Shown: piece after piece, positions 63,758 through 64,000 of the stretch
Position numbering within the stretch: position 1 is the first letter of the stretch
Layout of the letters: every line of letters starts with the position of its first letter
Origin: Pseudomonadota bacterium
GTDB taxonomy: Bacteria; Pseudomonadota; Alphaproteobacteria; Rhizobiales; Beijerinckiaceae
Direction of reading: 5' to 3'
NCBI GenBank assembly: GCA_021813805.1
Contig: JAKAJL010000010.1
Span: 27,956-91,955, forward strand
DNA length: 64,000 nucleotides
Program-made: the position numbers and the translations under genes
Notes under the pieces: generated by a model
The model's input: only the letters and a program-made list of their open reading frames with translations
Databases searched by the model: none
Told to the model about the DNA's origin: nothing

Positions 63758-63987
63758 GGGCTCAGCCCTTCAACCCGACCGGCTTCCGCAAGAAGCGCCA
63801 GCGTCCTTTCCGCTTCCGCAGGGTCAATCTTGTTGAGCGCATAGCCGACATGAAGGATCACATAATCCCCCGGCTTCACGTCATCCACCAAAGCCAGCGA
63901 AATCTCCTTCCTCACACCGTCAAGCGTCACACGAGCCATCTCGCCCTCAAGCAATTCCGTCACCCGTACCGGGATCGCTAGGCACAT
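63754..63987 (-). CDS. hypC: HypC/HybG family hydrogenase maturation chaperone
   Basis: A 77-residue protein starting MCLAIPVRV, whose second residue Cys is the iron ligand shared with Hyp[23 protein letters not shown] is the second family motif. First of three overlapping genes transcribed leftward; hydrogenase structural genes and hypA/B/F are expected beyond the right edge. The start is preceded by GAGTGAG. Confidence 0.95.
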   Translation of the reverse strand: MCLAIPVRVTELLEGEMARVTLDGVRKEISLALVDDVKPGDYVILHVGYALNKIDPAEAERTLALLAEAGRVEGLSP

Positions 63988-64000
63988 TGCATCTCACTCC

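Overview
The window is high-GC alphaproteobacterial chromosome. The gene set suggests Hyphomicrobiales, plausibly near Beijerinckiaceae/Methylocystaceae: sdhCDAB order, a mesaconyl-CoA hydratase of the ethylmalonyl-CoA pathway, a LeuA-type 2-isopropylmalate synthase, an IalB-family protein, a CYTH-CHAD protein and a [NiFe]-hydrogenase maturation cluster. The genus assignment is inference from family memory; no search was run.

Positions 1 to about 9335 look like the right-hand part of an integrated mobile element abutting the 3' end of a tRNA-Ala(CGC) gene. It holds an AlpA/excisionase-like HTH gene, a primase-polymerase-like gene coupled by a 4-base overlap to a VapE-type P-loop ATPase, and a 617-base gene-free stretch with 15 copies (11 exact) of GTCTGACGG in both orientations, which looks like a replication origin. 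A string of small unrecognised genes follows, separated by repeated tail, terminator and leader segments. No capsid, tail, terminase, conjugation or integrase gene is visible. The layout recalls phage satellites (PICI, SaPI or P4-like) more than a complete prophage. The left end and any integrase lie outside the window.

From 9336 to about 30 kb are housekeeping and metabolic genes: yggT and a DUF167 gene, mesaconyl-CoA hydratase, a secreted PHB-depolymerase-like esterase, sdhCDAB, a GNAT protein, mutT, argJ and a parvulin-type PPIase. These are followed by a small-membrane-protein/ABC-ATPase/WD40 cluster, a CYTH-CHAD protein, a DUF488 plus AhpD-like pair, a cyclopropane-fatty-acid-synthase-like methyltransferase, a sirtuin, an ACT-domain protein, a 2OG-Fe(II) oxygenase and a glycosyltransferase.

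From 30.4 to 46 kb: leuA behind a probable leucine attenuator, a YvlD-type membrane protein, an SPFH protein, metY, mntH with an MntR-like operator and a linked mntR, an ialB-like gene, gcvT-gcvH without gcvP, a DTW-domain gene, rlmN, ohr, a RecD-like helicase, and a MaoC-phosphotransacetylase fusion followed by ackA.

From 46 to 64 kb the window is rich in export systems: an EmrA-EmrB-NodT tripartite cluster, a P3A-type proton ATPase, a Cys/Trp-rich two-repeat protein, and two related RND permeases around one adaptor. It ends with hypC-hypD-hypE, transcribed leftward with translational overlaps.
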